Source of the DNA: DAITPV01 sp050692555
GTDB lineage: Bacteria > Actinomycetota > UBA4738 > CALAEC01
Assembly: GCA_050692555.1 (NCBI GenBank)
Contig: JBOGVS010000024.1
Span: 1-52,401, forward strand
Reading direction: 5' to 3'
Length of the DNA: 52,401 nt
Part shown: positions 50,464-52,401 of the stretch, in pieces
Position numbering within the stretch: position 1 is the first letter of the stretch
Layout: each line of letters starts with the position of its first letter
The notes under the pieces: generated by a model
What the model was told of the DNA's origin: nothing
The model's input: only the letters and a program-made list of their open reading frames with translations
The model's database searches: none
Translations under genes and position numbers: made by a program

Positions 50464-51173
50464 TGGAGCTCGTGGCCCTGACCCGGACGAACATCGAGGG
50501 ATCGCTGGTGGTTGTGGCCGGCTTCGTGCTGTTCGGCGGGGCCACGTGGCTCCTGGCGGCCGCGGTGCTGGGTGTGCGCATGGGCTACCTGATCACCGCC
50601 ACCTCGCTGTTCGGATTCATGGTGATCCTGTCGGCGCTGTGGACCTTCGGGGCGCCCGGCACCCCCAGGTTCCTGGGACCGAAGGGCGACCTGCCCCAGT
50701 GGTTCGGGCTGGCCCAGGGGATCGACGTCACTTCCCCCACCGTCCCGGTGGTGGACCGGTACCCGGGTGAGCCATGGACGGACCCATCTGAGCAGCCGGC
50801 GTTGTCCCCCGAGGTGGAGGCGGCCACGCTGGCCTTCCAGGATTTCCTGGCCGAGGAAGCCACCGCTGAGCTCCAGCGCTCCGGTATCGAGGGCGAAGTG
50901 GCTCCCGAAGCGTTCGAGGTGGAGGATGTGCGATTCGCCACCGTGGAGGACACCCAGCTGGCCATGGCCCGCGCCTTCGCCGCCAGCGGCGGGCCCGAGG
51001 TGGTGGTGGTGGGTTACAAGGATCCCGGGGACGAGGGCCTGCCCTCGTTCATCTTCCTGGGAGCGTCGTTGATCGGGTTCGTGGCCCATCTCCCGTGGCT
51101 GGACCGGGCCGAGCGCAAGCGCAAGGAGATCCTGACCGGTGGAGAGCAGGCCCCCTGGCGGGGCCCCGCCTAG
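50463..51173 (+). CDS. Three-helix membrane protein of the bc operon
   Basis: 236 residues from ATG at 50463 (1-nt overlap). Helices at about 12-36 and 41-63 precede an extracytoplasmic region of about 130 residues rich in acidic residues, then a third helix (about 195-216) and a basic tail. No cofactor motif is visible and no family is recognised. Tight coupling to the cytochrome gene suggests an accessory bc-complex subunit. Confidence 0.78.
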   Translation: MELVALTRTNIEGSLVVVAGFVLFGGATWLLAAAVLGVRMGYLITATSLFGFMVILSALWTFGAPGTPRFLGPKGDLPQWFGLAQGIDVTSPTVPVVDRYPGEPWTDPSEQPALSPEVEAATLAFQDFLAEEATAELQRSGIEGEVAPEAFEVEDVRFATVEDTQLAMARAFAASGGPEVVVVGYKDPGDEGLPSFIFLGASLIGFVAHLPWLDRAERKRKEILTGGEQAPWRGPA

Positions 51174-51185
51174 AGGAGGACGCGA

Positions 51186-51299
51186 GTGGACCTGGCTCCG
51201 GTGATCGCAGCGGTCGAGGAAGGCGGGCTGTCGTTCATCCTCTTCGTGGCCATGGTGGTCGTGGTGTTCATCGCCATGCTCATCACCCTGGCCCGGTAG
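51186..51299 (+). CDS. 37-residue single-helix membrane protein
   Basis: GTG at 51186 is preceded by GGAGGA at ideal spacing. The product begins MDLAPVIAAVEEGG and then has one membrane helix (FILFVAMVVVVFIAMLITLA) ending in Arg. It is 12 nt after the previous stop and is the last gene of the bc operon. Small one-helix subunits are usual in b6f and bc complexes, so a structural subunit is likely. No family is recognised. Confidence 0.65.
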   Translation: MDLAPVIAAVEEGGLSFILFVAMVVVVFIAMLITLAR

Positions 51300-51449
51300 A
51301 GGTGCTCTAGGGGGATGTCCTCCTCCGGCCCGTCGTGAGCAGAACCTGACCGGATCAGTGGTAAGGGAGACCGGCCAAGCTCAGCAATGATCGGCTGTCT
51401 GTCGCACTCCTCCCCCTGAGTCGCTCCGGGCGATCAGGAAGAAGAGCAC

Positions 51450-51911
51450 CTAGATCGCTCTGCTTCGAATGTTCCGGAGGTGGTCTTGTAGCTGTTCAAT
51501 CGCTGCTCTTACCTCCCTTCCCCCTGCTGGGGAATCAGGAGGAGCGCCATAGGCTCGAATCCCTCCTATGGGGAGCTTCCCATGCCTAGTCCGAATGTAA
51601 GCCCTCGTCAGCAATCCTCCCCACGCAGTCTCGACTCTGATCTCTTGGATGTCATCAGGGTCAACTCGGCGAAGCCGGAAAGGGGCCACTACGATGAACC
51701 CCTTTTGGTCGACCCATACGCCAGCCATGGCGAGCATCCAAGATACGAGGATCGCGGAGGCCACTACCAAGGCGGTAAGCAGCCACAGATACCAGAGTCT
51801 CGCCGGAGCGGATGCAAGAACTACAAGGATTACGATGCCACCGGCGGTAATGAGCGCTGCCATGACACTGAGCACCCAGCTGAGGCTTCGCGGTGCGTAA
51901 GCTCTCTCCAC
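51450..51911 (-). CDS. PH-like domain membrane protein
   Basis: 153 residues from GTG at 51911. Two membrane helices (about 10-33 and 40-62) are followed by a beta-rich domain (VWVDQKGFIVVAPFRLRRVDPDDIQEIRV) like the bacterial PH domains found in small actinobacterial membrane proteins, then a helix. Base composition is lower in GC than the bc operon, and it adjoins an IS element, so it may belong to a recently changed region. It is convergent with the bc operon. Function is unknown. Confidence 0.65.
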   Translation of the reverse strand: MERAYAPRSLSWVLSVMAALITAGGIVILVVLASAPARLWYLWLLTALVVASAILVSWMLAMAGVWVDQKGFIVVAPFRLRRVDPDDIQEIRVETAWGGLLTRAYIRTRHGKLPIGGIRAYGAPPDSPAGGREVRAAIEQLQDHLRNIRSRAI

Positions 51912-51936
51912 GTCAATACCCCGTCATTTGGAACTA

Positions 51937-52401
51937 TGAGCTTCCCCCGCTTCGGTGGACCACATCAGCACTAGGAAGCCGTAGCAGCAGCGTACCTCCT
52001 CTCGTACTCGGCGGGACTCAGCTGTCCGTTGGTCGAGTGCAGGCTCTGCCGGTTGTAGAAGAGCTCGATCCACTCGAAGAGCGCCGCCTTGGCCTCAGCA
52101 CGAGTGCGGAACCGGTGACGGTGGACCACCTCGAGCTTCATGGTTCCGAAGAAGCTCTCGGCCACGGCGTTGTCGTAGGCGTCACCGACCGATCCCATGG
52201 ACGGCAGGACCCACTTCCGAAGCGATTCGTACGAGATCCCGAGGTCCCGTGAGACCTGCTTGATGGTAGTGCCGGGTTCTCGGGTCAGGCGGACAGCCTC
52301 AGCCCGGAACTCGGGGTGTACGGCGATCTGGCCAAGTGGACTCCCTTCCGGGGAAGGCGTCTTCCCCATCCTCGGGTGTCCACGAAAGTGGGGCAAGCTC
52401 A
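51937..52401 (-). mobile_element. IS3-family deletion derivative with terminal inverted repeats
   Basis: TGAGCTTCCCCCGCTTCGG at 51937 and the complement of the window end, TGAGCTTGCCCCACTTTCG (from 52401 leftward), match at 20 of 24 positions including the following GTGGAC. The 465-bp element contains one open frame that joins two transposase pieces. A full IS3 is 1.2-1.5 kb, so this is a shortened copy, possibly mobilised in trans. The window ends exactly at the right terminus, so target duplication cannot be checked. Confidence 0.75.
51971..52369 (-). pseudogene. IS3 transposase: OrfA start joined to OrfB end
   Basis: From ATG at 52369 the first 50 residues are an IS3 OrfA helix-turn-helix (FRAEAVRLTREPGTTIKQVS then LGISYESLRKWV). 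At about residue 55 the frame changes directly to the end of an OrfB integrase core: GSVGDAYDNAVAESFFGTMK, with only the final catalytic Glu, then FEWIELFYNRQSLHSTNGQLSPAEYE. The two Asp of the DDE triad and about 250 residues are missing, so it cannot transpose on its own. Confidence 0.85.

Noticed and set aside
51292..51312. Intrinsic terminator after the bc operon
   Set aside because: TAGAG-GTG-CTCTA is a weak 5-bp stem with mismatches below it and no following T run, so it is not reported as a terminator.

Overview
This 52.4 kb window is high-GC and almost fully coding. It looks like a deep-branching actinobacterium. The pointers are a decayed DUF222/HNH gene, Rex-type operators, a caa3-type oxidase with cytochrome c fused to subunit II, system II cytochrome c maturation and many GTG starts with 1-4 nt gene overlaps. 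The cytochrome b is split in the b6/subunit IV manner rather than the fused QcrB form of Mycobacterium and Streptomyces, so a lineage outside the classical Actinomycetia is likely. I cannot place it more exactly from sequence alone. Both ends of the window lie inside insertion sequences (IS481-type on the left, an IS3 deletion derivative on the right), which suggests a whole contig broken at repeats.

Layout. 1-732: IS481 end, tRNA-Tyr, yajQ. 736-13249 (minus): a first complex I operon, nuoABC-HIJKLMN, which lacks nuoD, E, F and G; it is followed by a membrane-anchored metallopeptidase and htpX, and then an M23 endopeptidase. 13383-14149: dead HNH gene. 14178-30904 (minus): a second, complete 14-gene nuo operon, opened by a geranylgeranyl-reductase-like flavoprotein and closed by a polyprenyl diphosphate synthase. 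30914-33827 (minus): PNPOx-like protein, a second prenyl synthase and two lipoproteins. 33885-41391 (plus): heme A/heme O synthase fusion, small zinc-ribbon protein, ctaC-D-E-F-G and a membrane cupredoxin. 41407-42476 (plus): a methyltransferase broken by an in-frame TAG, and a small membrane protein. 42501-46401 (minus): ccdA-resB-ccsB and a ResA-like redoxin whose first active-site cysteine codon is TGA. 46606-51299 (plus): a b6f-like menaquinol:cytochrome c reductase operon with a ferredoxin and several unassigned membrane proteins. 51450-52401: PH-like membrane protein and the IS3 derivative.

Together the locus encodes most of an aerobic chain: NADH to menaquinone (two complex I operons), quinone tail synthesis and reduction, menaquinol to cytochrome c (bc complex), cytochrome c maturation, and caa3 oxidase with heme A supply. 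Three operons (nuo1, nuo2, bc) carry TTGTGAA-N4-TTCACAA palindromes at their promoters. These match the operator of Rex, the NADH/NAD+ sensing repressor, and would tie the chain to cellular redox state.

The most notable single observation is the candidate selenocysteine ResA-like redoxin (42501-43142). An in-frame TGA gives a U-A-P-C motif, and a 7-bp hairpin with a G-first loop lies 22 nt downstream, as expected for a bacterial SECIS.
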